The notes under the pieces were generated by a model, which saw only the letters and a program-made list of their open reading frames with translations, did not search any database and was not told the origin of the DNA. A DNA stretch of 64,000 bases, taken from the NCBI GenBank assembly GCA_024642725.1, contig JAHEAO010000010.1, forward strand, positions 1 through 64,000. The letters run 5' to 3'. Of the stretch, positions 1 through 9,224 are shown piece by piece (position 1 is the first letter of the stretch; each line of letters begins with the position of its first letter). This stretch comes from Paracoccaceae bacterium. GTDB lineage: Bacteria > Pseudomonadota > Alphaproteobacteria > Rhodobacterales > Rhodobacteraceae. A program made the translations under genes and the position numbers.

Positions 1-77
1 CCGGCGTAGATTGGGCTGATGTGGAGCATGGTTCGGGAGTCCTTTGATTGCCGGGCAAAGTTAGCTCCCGTGCCTGA

Positions 78-3000
78 TCAGTCCAGTTCTATCAGCAAGT
101 CCTTGGCGTCGATCTGCGCGCCCGGCGTGACGTGGACGGCCTTGACGGTGGCGTCGCGGTCGGCATGCAGCCCGGTTTCCATCTTCATCGCCTCGATGGT
201 CAGCAAGAGGTCGCCCTGCTTGACCTTCATCCCCGGCTTCGCGGCGACGGTCGCAACGACGCCCGGCATCGGCGCGCCGATATGGTTGGGATTGCCGGCT
301 TCAGCCTTGGGGCGCACCACGGCGGTGGATTTGACCCGGCGGTTGGGAACCCGGATCAGGCGCGGCTGGCCGTTGAGTTCGAAGAACACCTTGGCCTCGC
401 CTTCGGCATTGGTTTCGCCGATCGCCTGGCAACGGATTTCGAGCGTCTTTCCGGGGTCGATTTCTGCCGTGATCTCTTCGCTGGGCTCCATGCCGTAGAA
501 GAAAGTGCGCGTCGGCAGCGTGCGCACGGGGCCATAGGTGCGGTGGCGACCCATGTAATCGAGGAACACCTTGGGATACATCAGGTAGCCGTTCAGATCC
601 TCGTCGTCGACCTTGAAGCCTTCGAGCGTTTTCGACAGTTCGGCCCGCGTCGCTTCCAGATCGACCGGGGGCAGGGCCTTGCCGGGGCGTTCGGACAACG
701 GTTTGTCGCCCTTCAGGATCTTTTTCTGGATGGCCTTGGGCCAGCCGCCCGGAGGCTGGCCGAGATTGCCGTGCATCATGTCGATGACGCTGTCGGGAAA
801 TGAAACCTCGATATCCGGGTTTTCGACATCGGCACGGGTGAGGCCCTGACTGACCATCATCAGCGCCATGTCGCCGACGACCTTGGAGGTAGGCGTCACT
901 TTGACGATATCGCCGAACATCTGGTTGACGTCGTGATAGGTCTGGGCGACCTCGTGCCAGCGGTCTTCAAGGCCAAGGGACCGCGCCTGCGCCTTGAGGT
1001 TGGTGAACTGGCCACCGGGCATTTCGTGCAGGTAGACCTCGGACGAGGGGGCCTGCAACCCGGATTCAAAGGCGGCGTAATGGGCGCGGACCTGTTCCCA
1101 GTAGTTGGAGATCTCGCGGATCGCACCGATATCGAGCCCGGTGCTGCGATCGGTCTGCGAGAGGGCTTCGACAAGTGTGCCGAGCGTCGGCTGCGAGGTG
1201 TTGCCCGAGAGCGAGTCCATCGCCGCGTCGACAGCATCGACCCCTGCCTCGGACGCGGCAAGGATGGTGGCGCAGGCAATGCCGGCGGTGTCATGGGTGT
1301 GGAAGTGGATCGGCAGGCCGACCTCTTCTTTCAGTGCCTTGAAAAGCACGCGGGCGGCGGCGGGTTTCAGAAGGCCCGCCATGTCCTTGAGGCCGAGGAT
1401 ATGAGCCCCCGACGCCTCGAGTTCCTTGGCCATGCCGACGTAGTATTTCAGGTCATATTTCGACCGGGCCGGGTCCAGCATGTCGCCGGTGTAGCAGATC
1501 GACGCCTCGAGCACCTTGTCGGCCGCGATCACAGCATCCATCGCGACACGCATGTTTTCGGCCCAGTTCAGCGGGTCGAAGACGCGGAAGATATCCACCC
1601 CGGATTTCGCCGACTGGGCAACGAAACTTTGCACGACATTATCGGGGTAGTTGGTGTAGCCGACGCCGTTTGAGGCGCGCAGCAGCATCTGTGTCATCAC
1701 ATTGGGCATTGCTGCACGCAGGTCGCGCAGGCGCTGCCATGGGCATTCCTGCAAGAAGCGATAGGCGACATCGAACGTCGCGCCGCCCCAGCATTCGACC
1801 GAGAACAGTTCTGGCAGGTTGGCGGCATAGGCGGGGGCCACGCGGATCATGTCGATCGAGCGCATCCGGGTCGCCAGAAGCGACTGGTGACTGTCGCGCA
1901 TCGTGGTGTCGGTGATCAGCAGGCGGTCCTGCGCCTTCATCCAGTCGGCTACCCCCTTGGGGCCTTTCGCCTCAAGTATCTGGCGGCTGCCCTGCAGCGG
2001 GGGGGTTGAACGCAGTCTGGGTGCCTTGGGCAGTCGCGCCTCTGCCGGTGGCAGGGCGCGGCCTTCGGTTTCAGGATGACCGTTGATGGTGATGTCCGCG
2101 ATATAGGTCAGGATTTTCGTTGCCCGGTCGCGGCGCTTGCGGAATTGGAACAGTTCCGGCGTCTGGTCGATGAATTTGGTGTGGTATTCGTTGTTCAGGA
2201 AGGTCGGGTGCTTCAAGAGGTTTTCGACGAAGGCGATGTTGGTGCTGACGCCGCGAATCCGGAACTCGCGCAGGGCGCGGTCCATCCGGGCGATGGCGGC
2301 CTCTGGCGTGGGTGCCCAGGCGGTGACCTTTTCAAGAAGTGAATCGTAGTAGCGGGTGATGACGGCACCGGAATAGGCGGTGCCGCCGTCAAGCCGGATG
2401 CCCATGCCGGTGGCCCCCCGATAGGCTGTGATCCGGCCATAATCGGGGATGAAGTTGTTCTGCGGGTCTTCGGTGGTGATCCGGCACTGGATCGCGTGAC
2501 CGTTGAGCCGCACATCGTACTGGCTGGCGGTGCCGGTCGCTTCCATCAGGCTTTTGCCTTCGGCGATCTTGATTTGCGCCTGCACGATATCGATGCCGGT
2601 GACTTCCTCTGTCACCGTATGTTCGACCTGCACGCGGGGGTTTACCTCGATGAAGTAGAATTTGCCGGTTTCCATATCCATCAGGAATTCGATGGTGCCG
2701 GCGCATTCGTAGCCGACCTGTTCGGCGATGCGTTTGCCCAGATTGCAGATTTCCTCGCGCTGGGCAGGGGAGAGATAGGGCGCGGGGGCGCGTTCGACGA
2801 CCTTCTGGTTGCGCCGCTGCACCGAGCAGTCGCGTTCCCAGAGGTGATAGATATTGCCCATGCTGTCGCCGAGGATCTGGACCTCGACATGGCGGGCGCG
2901 CAGGATCATCTTTTCAAGGTAACCTTCGCCATTGCCAAAGGCTGCTTCCGCCTCGCGTCGGCCTTCCTTGACCTTTTCCACGAGTTCCTCGGGCTTCAGG

Positions 3001-3521
3001 ATTGGACGCATACCGCGCCCGCCGCCGCCCCATGAAGCCTTGAGCATCAGCGGATAGCCGACCTCTGCCGCCTGTTTCCTGATCTTGTCCATGTCATCGC
3101 CGAGCACTTCGGTCGCAGGGATGACGGGGACGCCGGCCTTGATCGCGACCTTACGGGCGCTGGCCTTGTCGCCAAGCGCGCGCATGGTAGCGGCTTTCGG
3201 GCCGATGAAGGTCAGCCCGTTGGCGGTGCAGGCATCGACGAAAGCGGGGTTTTCGGACAGAAGCCCGTAGCCCGGGTGGATCGCATCGGCGCCGCATTCG
3301 AGCGCAACGCGGATCATCTCGTCGATCGAGAGATAGGCCGCGACCGGGCCAAGGCCTTCGCCGATCTTGTAAGCCTCGTCCGCCTTGAAGCGGTGCAACG
3401 ACAGCTTGTCTTCCTCGGCGTAGACGGCGACGGTTCGTTTGCCCAGTTCGTTGGCCGCGCGCATGACGCGGATGGCAATCTCGCCGCGGTTGGCAATCAG
3501 GATCTTCTTGAACTCGGGCAT
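78..3521 (-). CDS. pyc: pyruvate carboxylase
   Basis: Biotin-dependent enzyme that carboxylates pyruvate to oxaloacetate, replenishing the TCA cycle in the cytoplasm. The 1147-residue chain has the full single-polypeptide layout: an N-terminal biotin carboxylase starting FKKILIANRGEIA with an ATP-grasp GGGGRGM loop at about 165-171, a central carboxyltransferase domain (DTTMRDSHQS), and a C-terminal biotinyl domain with EAMKME, the biotin lysine being at about 1113. The ORF track opens 35 codons earlier, but I chose the ATG at 3521 because GGAGG lies just before it and family proteins begin here. Two palindromes lie upstream. The 77 bases between its stop and the window edge show nothing I can assign. 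Confidence 0.96.
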   Translation of the reverse strand: MPEFKKILIANRGEIAIRVMRAANELGKRTVAVYAEEDKLSLHRFKADEAYKIGEGLGPVAAYLSIDEMIRVALECGADAIHPGYGLLSENPAFVDACTANGLTFIGPKAATMRALGDKASARKVAIKAGVPVIPATEVLGDDMDKIRKQAAEVGYPLMLKASWGGGGRGMRPILKPEELVEKVKEGRREAEAAFGNGEGYLEKMILRARHVEVQILGDSMGNIYHLWERDCSVQRRNQKVVERAPAPYLSPAQREEICNLGKRIAEQVGYECAGTIEFLMDMETGKFYFIEVNPRVQVEHTVTEEVTGIDIVQAQIKIAEGKSLMEATGTASQYDVRLNGHAIQCRITTEDPQNNFIPDYGRITAYRGATGMGIRLDGGTAYSGAVITRYYDSLLEKVTAWAPTPEAAIARMDRALREFRIRGVSTNIAFVENLLKHPTFLNNEYHTKFIDQTPELFQFRKRRDRATKILTYIADITINGHPETEGRALPPAEARLPKAPRLRSTPPLQGSRQILEAKGPKGVADWMKAQDRLLITDTTMRDSHQSLLATRMRSIDMIRVAPAYAANLPELFSVECWGGATFDVAYRFLQECPWQRLRDLRAAMPNVMTQMLLRASNGVGYTNYPDNVVQSFVAQSAKSGVDIFRVFDPLNWAENMRVAMDAVIAADKVLEASICYTGDMLDPARSKYDLKYYVGMAKELEASGAHILGLKDMAGLLKPAAARVLFKALKEEVGLPIHFHTHDTAGIACATILAASEAGVDAVDAAMDSLSGNTSQPTLGTLVEALSQTDRSTGLDIGAIREISNYWEQVRAHYAAFESGLQAPSSEVYLHEMPGGQFTNLKAQARSLGLEDRWHEVAQTYHDVNQMFGDIVKVTPTSKVVGDMALMMVSQGLTRADVENPDIEVSFPDSVIDMMHGNLGQPPGGWPKAIQKKILKGDKPLSERPGKALPPVDLEATRAELSKTLEGFKVDDEDLNGYLMYPKVFLDYMGRHRTYGPVRTLPTRTFFYGMEPSEEITAEIDPGKTLEIRCQAIGETNAEGEAKVFFELNGQPRLIRVPNRRVKSTAVVRPKAEAGNPNHIGAPMPGVVATVAAKPGMKVKQGDLLLTIEAMKMETGLHADRDATVKAVHVTPGAQIDAKDLLIELD

Positions 3522-3558
3522 TCCGTCCTCCGCCGTTTGGGCCGAGCTTAGGTCAATG

Positions 3559-3569
3559 CTGCACTGCAG
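3559..3569. promoter_or_regulatory. palindrome CTGCACTGCAG upstream of pyc
   Basis: Perfect 11-bp inverted repeat centred about 43 bp before the pyc start. It shares the TGCACTGCA core with the site at 3616. It is probably a regulator half of a two-site operator; the regulator is not identified. Confidence 0.4.
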
Positions 3570-3615
3570 TAAACGTATTGAAACGACATGGCGAAAATCG
3601 GCGGCGACAGCGCCT

Positions 3616-3626
3616 TTGCACTGCAA
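3616..3626. promoter_or_regulatory. palindrome TTGCACTGCAA upstream of pyc
   Basis: Perfect inverted repeat centred 57 bp upstream of the first palindrome. It differs at one base from TTGCGCTGCAA, found before the neighbouring hydroxy-acid dehydrogenase gene. This is consistent with one regulator acting on both genes; the assignment is inference. Confidence 0.4.
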
Positions 3627-3656
3627 CCATATGCGCTCTGGGGGGATCTGAGCGGA

Positions 3657-4793
3657 TCAGATCAGCCGGTCGCGGGCCTCGTTTGGCCGGGTGATGCCCA
3701 GTTGCCCCATGTTGCAGAGCATATCTTCGGTCAGGATATGGACGGTGTGATCGCCGCCCTTTTCCCCCAGCGCGCCAAGGCCGTAATGAAACGCCTTGCC
3801 GAGCATCACGAAGTCAGCGCCGAGCGCTATCGCGCGCAGGATGTCGAGTCCGTTTTCGATCCCCGAGCAGTAGAGCAGCGGGTAATCCGGGCCGACGGCC
3901 TTGCGGACCGGCGCGACGCAATCGATGGCGGCGGGTCCGCCGTCGAACTGGCGGGCGGCGTGGTTCGACACCCAGACGGCATCGACGCCGGCCGCTTTGC
4001 AGGCCTTGGCATCCTCGGGGTTCAGCACGCCCTTGATGATGAACGGTCCGTTCCACAGGTCGCGCAGCCGTTTGACATAGTCCCAATCGGGCGGCACCCG
4101 CAGCAGGTAGCCGATATGAGCGGTCGAGGGCAGCGGCCCCTTGTGGGTCGAGTATTTGCCGATGAAGGGCATCTTGGGCATGCCGTGTTTCAGCGTGCCC
4201 ATGGCCCATGCCGGGCAGGTCGCGATATGGGCGAGCGTGCGCGGCGTGATCGCGGGCGGGTGAGTCAGCCCGCCGCGCGTCTGACGTTCGCGGCGGCTTT
4301 GGCTGGGAACATCGACGGTCAGCACAAGCGTGTGGAAGCCCGAGGTCCGGATGCGGTCGAGCATGTCCTGCAGGATCTCCGGCTGGCCCGGCGGATAGAG
4401 CTGAAACCAGCCGCGATTACCGATATCGTCCTTGAGGTCTTCGGGCGCGCGGGTTGCCATCGTCGACAGGCAGAACGGCATTTCTTTTCGCACCGCCAGC
4501 CGGGCCAGCATGCCTTCGGCCCCCGGCCACATGGCCCCCGACATGCCGACGGGCGAGATGCCGAAGGGCCGGGCGTAGGTCTGGCCGAGGAATGTGGTTG
4601 TCAGGTCGTGTTCAACCTCGCCTTTCAGCACCTGCGGGCGCAACAGGATACGGTCCAGCCCGGCGCGGTTGCGATGCATGCCCTGTTCGGTGCCGGTGGC
4701 GCTGTCGAGATATTCCCACATGAAATGCGGGATGCGACGGCGGGCGCGGGCGCGCAGGTCGGAGAGAGCGGGGTATCGGTTGTCGAGATCCAT
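3657..4793 (-). CDS. FMN-dependent alpha-hydroxy-acid dehydrogenase (LldD-like), divergent flavin site
   Basis: TIM-barrel flavoenzyme of the L-lactate dehydrogenase/glycolate oxidase family (378 residues, normal length). Family features are the N-terminal FMWEYLDSATG, WFQLY, TVDVP followed by an RRE segment, IKGV with the conserved lysine, and SNHAARQ, which keeps the catalytic His and substrate-binding Arg although the usual text is SNHGGRQ. The C-terminal flavin-phosphate segment is unusual: E. coli-type DSGIRNG reads CSGIENG, and the later LGR reads LGK, so an Asp, an Arg and a second Arg are replaced. Substrate is uncertain; a role in oxidising a 2-hydroxy acid next to pyruvate carboxylase is inferred. 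It lies upstream of pyc on the same strand, 135 bp apart. Confidence 0.82.
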   Translation of the reverse strand: MDLDNRYPALSDLRARARRRIPHFMWEYLDSATGTEQGMHRNRAGLDRILLRPQVLKGEVEHDLTTTFLGQTYARPFGISPVGMSGAMWPGAEGMLARLAVRKEMPFCLSTMATRAPEDLKDDIGNRGWFQLYPPGQPEILQDMLDRIRTSGFHTLVLTVDVPSQSRRERQTRGGLTHPPAITPRTLAHIATCPAWAMGTLKHGMPKMPFIGKYSTHKGPLPSTAHIGYLLRVPPDWDYVKRLRDLWNGPFIIKGVLNPEDAKACKAAGVDAVWVSNHAARQFDGGPAAIDCVAPVRKAVGPDYPLLYCSGIENGLDILRAIALGADFVMLGKAFHYGLGALGEKGGDHTVHILTEDMLCNMGQLGITRPNEARDRLI

Positions 4794-4810
4794 CAGGCAT
4801 TTCTACGGAG

Positions 4811-4821
4811 TTGCGCTGCAA
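4811..4821. promoter_or_regulatory. TTGCGCTGCAA near-palindrome upstream of the hydroxy-acid dehydrogenase
   Basis: This site is centred 23 bp before the dehydrogenase start, in the divergent gap with the helicase gene. It matches the pyc site TTGCACTGCAA at ten of eleven positions. Confidence 0.35.
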
Positions 4822-4894
4822 AGGCAATATTGCTGTGAAGAACAGAGTGTGAACAAGTCTTTTACTTTTGCCGCCGCGCACGTATGTTCGGGCC

Positions 4895-7270
4895 ATGAGC
4901 AGTTACGATGAAACCGATGCCTTCGAGGCGGCGGCGCGGCCTTCGCTGTCGGCCATGGCAATGGCGGCGCGGGGTGCGCCCTATCTGGACGGGCTGAACC
5001 CGGCGCAGCGCGAGGCGGTCGAGGCGCTGGACGGGCCGGTTCTGATGCTCGCGGGGGCCGGCACCGGCAAGACCAAGGCGCTGACGACGCGGATCGCGCA
5101 TCTGCTGAACACCGGCCGCGCGCGGCCAAATGAGATCCTGGCGGTGACCTTCACCAACAAGGCGGCGCGCGAGATGAAAGGCCGGGTCGAGCGGCTGATG
5201 GGCCAGACGGTCGAAGGCATGCCGTGGCTCGGCACATTTCACGCGATCTGCGTGAAGCTCTTGCGTCGGCATGCTGAACTGGTCGGACTGAAGACGAATT
5301 TCACCATTCTCGATACCGACGATCAGGTGCGGCTGCTCAAGCAGCTGATCGTGGCTGCGAATATCGACGAAAAGCGCTGGCCCGCGCGGATGTTGGCGGG
5401 GCTGATCGACAACTGGAAGAACCGCGCCTGGACGCCCGACAAGGTGCCTGCAGGCGAGGCTGCGGCCTTCAACCAGCGCGGCGTGGGACTCTATGCCGAA
5501 TATCAGGCGCGGCTAATGGCGCTGAACGCGGTCGATTTCGGCGACCTTTTGCTGCATGTTGTGACGATCTTCCAGAAACACCAGGATATTCTCGCGCAGT
5601 ATCAGCGCTGGTTCCGCTTCATTCTGGTGGACGAATATCAGGATACCAACGTCGCCCAGTATCTGTGGCTGCGGCTTCTGGCGGGCGGGCACAAGAATAT
5701 CTGCTGCGTCGGCGATGACGACCAGTCGATCTATGGCTGGCGCGGCGCGGAAGTGGGCAACATCCTGCGGTTCGAAAAGGATTTTCCCGGCGCCAAGGTG
5801 GTGCGGCTGGAACAGAACTACCGATCCACGCCGCATATTCTGGCCGCCGCCTCGGGCGTGATCGCGGGCAATGAGGGGCGGCTGGGCAAGACGCTGTTCA
5901 CCGATCTGACCGAGGGTGAAAAGGTCCGGCTGATCGGCCACTGGGACGGCGAGGAAGAGGCGCGCTGGATCGGCGAAGAGGTCGAGGCGATGCAGGGCGG
6001 CACGCGCGGTCTGGACCCGATAGGGTTGGATTCCATGGCGATTCTGGTGCGTGCCAGCCACCAGATGCGCGCCTTCGAGGATCGGTTCCTGACCATCGGC
6101 CTGCCTTACCGCGTGATTGGCGGGCCTCGGTTCTATGAGCGGATGGAGATTCGCGACGCGATGGCCTATTTCCGGGTCGCGGTGTCGCCGGACGACGATC
6201 TGGGTTTTGAGCGCATCATCAACACCCCCAAACGCGGCGTCGGCGACAAGGCCTTGCAGGTGGTTCAGCGGGTGGCGCGGGGCAATGGCGTTTCGCTGCT
6301 TGAGGGCGCGCGGCTGGCGGTTGCCGCTGGGGAACTCTCTGGCAAGGCCAAGGGTGAAGTGGGTAAACTTGTGGACAGTTTTGATCGGTGGCACCGATTG
6401 ACCCTGAACCCGCAACAATCGCATATCGAATTGGCCGAGCAGATTCTGGAAGAGTCCGGCTACACCGACATGTGGCAGAACGACAAGACCCCGGAGGCAC
6501 CGGGGCGGTTGGAAAACCTCAAGGAACTGGTCAAGGCGCTGGAGCAATTCGACAATCTTCAAGGATTCCTCGAACATGTCGCGCTGATCATGGACAACGA
6601 GACCGACGAGGCCGAAGAGAAGGTTTCGATCATGACATTGCACGCCGCCAAGGGGTTGGAATTTCCCGCCGTGTTCTTGCCTGGTTGGGAAGATGGCCTG
6701 TTTCCGAGCCAGCGCAGCATGGATGAAAGCGGGCTCAAGGGGCTCGAGGAAGAACGTCGGCTGGCCTATGTCGGCATCACCCGCGCCGAGGAATTGTGCA
6801 CGATTTCCTTTGCCGCGAACCGGCGGGTCTACGGCCAGTGGCAATCGGCGCTGCCCAGCCGCTTTATCGACGAATTACCGGCCGAGCATGTCGAAGTGCT
6901 GACCCCGCCGGGCCTGTACGGCGGCGGCTATGGCGCGGCTGCGCCCAGCTTTGGCGGGGGCAACGACATCGAGGATCGGGCGGCCTCGGCCAATGTGTAT
7001 AACTCTCCGGGCTGGAAGCGTTTGCAGTCCCGCAGCCAGCAGCGCGGGATGAGCCAGCCGTCTGAAGCGCGCAATATGGTCATTGATATCAACGCGGTCA
7101 GTTCGTTCACTCAGGGCGACCGGATATTTCACCAGAAATTCGGCTATGGCTACGTGATGGGGATCGAAGGCGACAAGCTGGATATCGAGTTCGAAAAGGC
7201 CGGATCGAAAAAGGTCGTGGCCAAGTTTGTTGATCCGGCTGGGCGCGACGGGGACGATGTGCCGTTCTGA
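4895..7270 (+). CDS. uvrD: ATP-dependent 3'-5' DNA helicase UvrD/PcrA
   Basis: Superfamily 1A helicase for nucleotide excision and mismatch repair. Motifs in order: Walker A GAGTGKT at 54-60, VDEYQDTN near 245, GDDDQSIYGWRGA, QNYRS, and LHAAKGLEF followed by VGITRAEE. The C-terminal 60 residues (FGYGYVMGIEGDKLDIEF) look like the Tudor-type module that contacts RNA polymerase in this family. The ORF track starts at a TTG nine codons earlier; the ATG giving MSSYDE matches family N termini, although the ribosome site is weak. It is divergent from the hydroxy-acid dehydrogenase gene. Confidence 0.93.
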   Translation: MSSYDETDAFEAAARPSLSAMAMAARGAPYLDGLNPAQREAVEALDGPVLMLAGAGTGKTKALTTRIAHLLNTGRARPNEILAVTFTNKAAREMKGRVERLMGQTVEGMPWLGTFHAICVKLLRRHAELVGLKTNFTILDTDDQVRLLKQLIVAANIDEKRWPARMLAGLIDNWKNRAWTPDKVPAGEAAAFNQRGVGLYAEYQARLMALNAVDFGDLLLHVVTIFQKHQDILAQYQRWFRFILVDEYQDTNVAQYLWLRLLAGGHKNICCVGDDDQSIYGWRGAEVGNILRFEKDFPGAKVVRLEQNYRSTPHILAAASGVIAGNEGRLGKTLFTDLTEGEKVRLIGHWDGEEEARWIGEEVEAMQGGTRGLDPIGLDSMAILVRASHQMRAFEDRFLTIGLPYRVIGGPRFYERMEIRDAMAYFRVAVSPDDDLGFERIINTPKRGVGDKALQVVQRVARGNGVSLLEGARLAVAAGELSGKAKGEVGKLVDSFDRWHRLTLNPQQSHIELAEQILEESGYTDMWQNDKTPEAPGRLENLKELVKALEQFDNLQGFLEHVALIMDNETDEAEEKVSIMTLHAAKGLEFPAVFLPGWEDGLFPSQRSMDESGLKGLEEERRLAYVGITRAEELCTISFAANRRVYGQWQSALPSRFIDELPAEHVEVLTPPGLYGGGYGAAAPSFGGGNDIEDRAASANVYNSPGWKRLQSRSQQRGMSQPSEARNMVIDINAVSSFTQGDRIFHQKFGYGYVMGIEGDKLDIEFEKAGSKKVVAKFVDPAGRDGDDVPF

Positions 7271-7272
7271 GG

Positions 7273-7303
7273 GCGGGGCCGGAAGGCCAGCCCCGCGCTT
7301 TTG
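7273..7303 (+). terminator. probable intrinsic terminator after uvrD
   Basis: GCGGGGC pairs with GCCCCGC across a short loop that can itself fold, and the stem is followed by GCTTTT. It lies between convergent genes, starting 3 bp after the helicase stop. Confidence 0.5.
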
Positions 7304-7648
7304 TCAGGCCTTTTTGACGTCGTCTCGGATGATTTCGACTTTGACCTTCGTGGCCCAAGCCGCCAGTGCGCCGATTACGGCAAGTACGGGTGCGGCAACA
7401 ACAAAGGCCCCGCCAGCAATTGCGCCGTAGGACAGCGGTATTTCCAGTGCGATATCGCCATCGGGTTCGATGACGCGGATCCGCTTGACATGACTTTCTG
7501 CGGCCAGTTCCTTGACCTTCTTCACCAGATTTTCGCCGGTGACCTCAATTTCCTGAATCCAAGTGCGCCCGTCTTCGGCCTTTTCCGCCGATGCCGGGAC
7601 CGGTGTCGGTGCTTCTGCCTTCGATTTGGTTGATTTCGCTTTAGCCAT
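7304..7648 (-). CDS. DUF4342 domain-containing protein
   Basis: Small protein (114 residues) with a charged Ala/Lys/Pro-rich N terminus, then a DUF4342 module at about 32-114: VTGENLVKKVKELA, VKRIRVI, the short LEIPLSYG element, and a hydrophobic segment of about 20 residues ending before KVKVEII. The family resembles UBA-like/membrane-associated small proteins, with no established function. The longer ORF starts at GTG, but that GTG lies inside the G-run (GGGGG) that serves as ribosome site for the ATG at 7648. It is convergent with uvrD. Confidence 0.75.
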   Translation of the reverse strand: MAKAKSTKSKAEAPTPVPASAEKAEDGRTWIQEIEVTGENLVKKVKELAAESHVKRIRVIEPDGDIALEIPLSYGAIAGGAFVVAAPVLAVIGALAAWATKVKVEIIRDDVKKA

Positions 7649-7800
7649 GGTAGCCCCCACTAACGTTACAAGATTGAATATGGTCCTGTTCGGCGATGTC
7701 TGCCTTGCGGCATGTCAATCTTAGATGGGAATTGGAATCGCATTTGCCAGAGGGCGGGTCGCGTGTCAGGTTGGCACAGGATATGCTGGGAGGGCGAAAA

Positions 7801-8550
7801 ATGAACAAACGTTCAGATATTGCGGTGGATGAAGCGGCGCTGCGGGTGGATCTGGCGGCGGCGTTTCGGCTGGCGGTGCATTTCAACTGGCACGAATCCG
7901 TCGGTAACCATTTCAGCGTTGCGGTGTCGCCGGACGGGTCGAAGTTCCTCATGAACCCGAAATGGCGGCATTTCTCGACCATTCGGGCCAGCGATCTTTT
8001 GCTGCTGGATGCCAATGACGACAGCGTCATGAATGGGCCGGATGCGCCCGATCCCAGTGCATGGTGCATTCACGGCACCATCCACCGGACGCAGCCCAAT
8101 GCGCGGGTGCTGTTGCATTGCCATCCGAGATATTCGACTGCACTGGCGACGCTGAAAGATCCCACGATGCTGCCGATTGACCAGAATACGGCGCGGTTTT
8201 ACGGCAAGGTGGCCATTGATCTGGGGTTCGGCGGGATTGCCGACAATGCCGAGGAGGGGCTGCGGATCGCGCGGTCCTTGGGCAACCATTCGGTGATGCT
8301 GATGGGCAATCACGGCGTCACGACGACGGCCGGCACCGTGGCGGAAGCGTTTGAGAGCCTCTATTTCTTTGAACGGGCGGCGGAAACCCAGATGCTGGCC
8401 TATGCCAGCGGGCAGCCGCTGAACGTGATGTCGGATGAGATCGCGGAACGCACCGCCGAGGACTGGGTGGCCTATAACGACAGCGCTTTCGCGCATTTCG
8501 AGGCGCTGAAGGCGATGCTGGACCGGACCGATCCGTCCTACCGCGACTAA
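7801..8550 (+). CDS. class II aldolase/adducin-family protein
   Basis: Zn-dependent class II aldolase fold (249 residues). It has HESVGNHFSV near the N terminus, an LLHCHPRYS pair of metal histidines, and the later GNHGV histidine, as in fuculose-phosphate aldolase and adducin-like proteins. The exact substrate cannot be told; adducin-like members in this order often sit in small-molecule catabolism. The ORF track opens 35 codons upstream, but GGGAGGG eight bases before the ATG at 7801 decides the start. Its TAA stop shares four bases with the convergent LysE gene. Confidence 0.82.
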   Translation: MNKRSDIAVDEAALRVDLAAAFRLAVHFNWHESVGNHFSVAVSPDGSKFLMNPKWRHFSTIRASDLLLLDANDDSVMNGPDAPDPSAWCIHGTIHRTQPNARVLLHCHPRYSTALATLKDPTMLPIDQNTARFYGKVAIDLGFGGIADNAEEGLRIARSLGNHSVMLMGNHGVTTTAGTVAEAFESLYFFERAAETQMLAYASGQPLNVMSDEIAERTAEDWVAYNDSAFAHFEALKAMLDRTDPSYRD

Positions 8551-9149
8551 TGCGGCATCAGGATTGGATAGAGCGAGGCCAGCAGCAACGCCGCCGCGGT
8601 GAAATTGAAGGCGCGCAGTTTCCAAGGCACGTTCAACAGTCGGCGCAGCTGTGTGCCGAGCATGACCCAACAACTGATCGACGGAATGTTCACCAGTCCG
8701 AACACCACCGCGACCAAGAAAACACCGATCAGCCCGCTGCCTTCGGGCCGGTAGGCGCCGATTGCGGACAGCGCCATAGCCCAGGCCTTTGGGTTGACCC
8801 ATTGAAAGAGTGAGGCCTGCAGGAACGTCAGTGGCGTGCCAGTTTCGTCCTGCGCTGCGGCTGGCGGCGCGGCATTGGCGATTTTCCATGCCAGATAGGC
8901 GAGAAAGAGCACGCTTGCGATTTTCAGGATCGTGTGGGTCAGCGGCCAGAGCTCGAAGACCTGGATCAGACCGGCACCGATCAGAACGATCATCACCGTG
9001 AAACCGATGCCGACGCCCAGCATATGCGGGATCGTGCGGGTCCAGCCGAAATTGGCTCCCGAGGTCATCAGCATCAGGTTGTTCGGCCCCGGGGTGATCG
9101 AGGTCACGAAGGCGAAGGCGACGAGGGCGGGGAGGAGTTGCATGGTCAT
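8547..9149 (-). CDS. LysE/RhtB-family amino-acid exporter
   Basis: Inner-membrane exporter of about 200 residues with the family N-terminal motif ITPGPNNLML, about six hydrophobic segments, and the central FLQASLFQWVNPKAWAMA signature. Members pump out lysine, homoserine, threonine or similar amino acids. The start at 9149 (MTMQLL) fits the membrane-insertion start; a second ATG six bases later is equally possible, and the long ORF start is unlikely. It is divergent from an Lrp/AsnC regulator, the usual arrangement for regulated exporters of this family. Confidence 0.88.
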   Translation of the reverse strand: MTMQLLPALVAFAFVTSITPGPNNLMLMTSGANFGWTRTIPHMLGVGIGFTVMIVLIGAGLIQVFELWPLTHTILKIASVLFLAYLAWKIANAAPPAAAQDETGTPLTFLQASLFQWVNPKAWAMALSAIGAYRPEGSGLIGVFLVAVVFGLVNIPSISCWVMLGTQLRRLLNVPWKLRAFNFTAAALLLASLYPILMPH

Positions 9150-9174
9150 GGTGTGCAATTTTAAGCCGGATATG

Positions 9175-9224
9175 GCGCAATGAAATTGACTTTGATTGGA
9201 GATCAAGAGATTTTGCGCAACGAA
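9175..9224. promoter_or_regulatory. repeated GCGCAAYGAA elements in the lysE/lrp divergent promoter
   Basis: GCGCAATGAA at 9175-9184 and GCGCAACGAA at 9215-9224 are 40 bp apart, close to four helical turns, which suits Lrp-type multimers that wrap DNA. Between them lies TTGAT-N5-ATCAA (9192-9206). Autoregulation is inferred. Confidence 0.3.

Noticed and set aside
3588-4838. 416-codon plus-strand ORF opposite the hydroxy-acid dehydrogenase
   Set aside because: Antisense shadow; the dehydrogenase frame has clear family motifs and an ATG in the right place.
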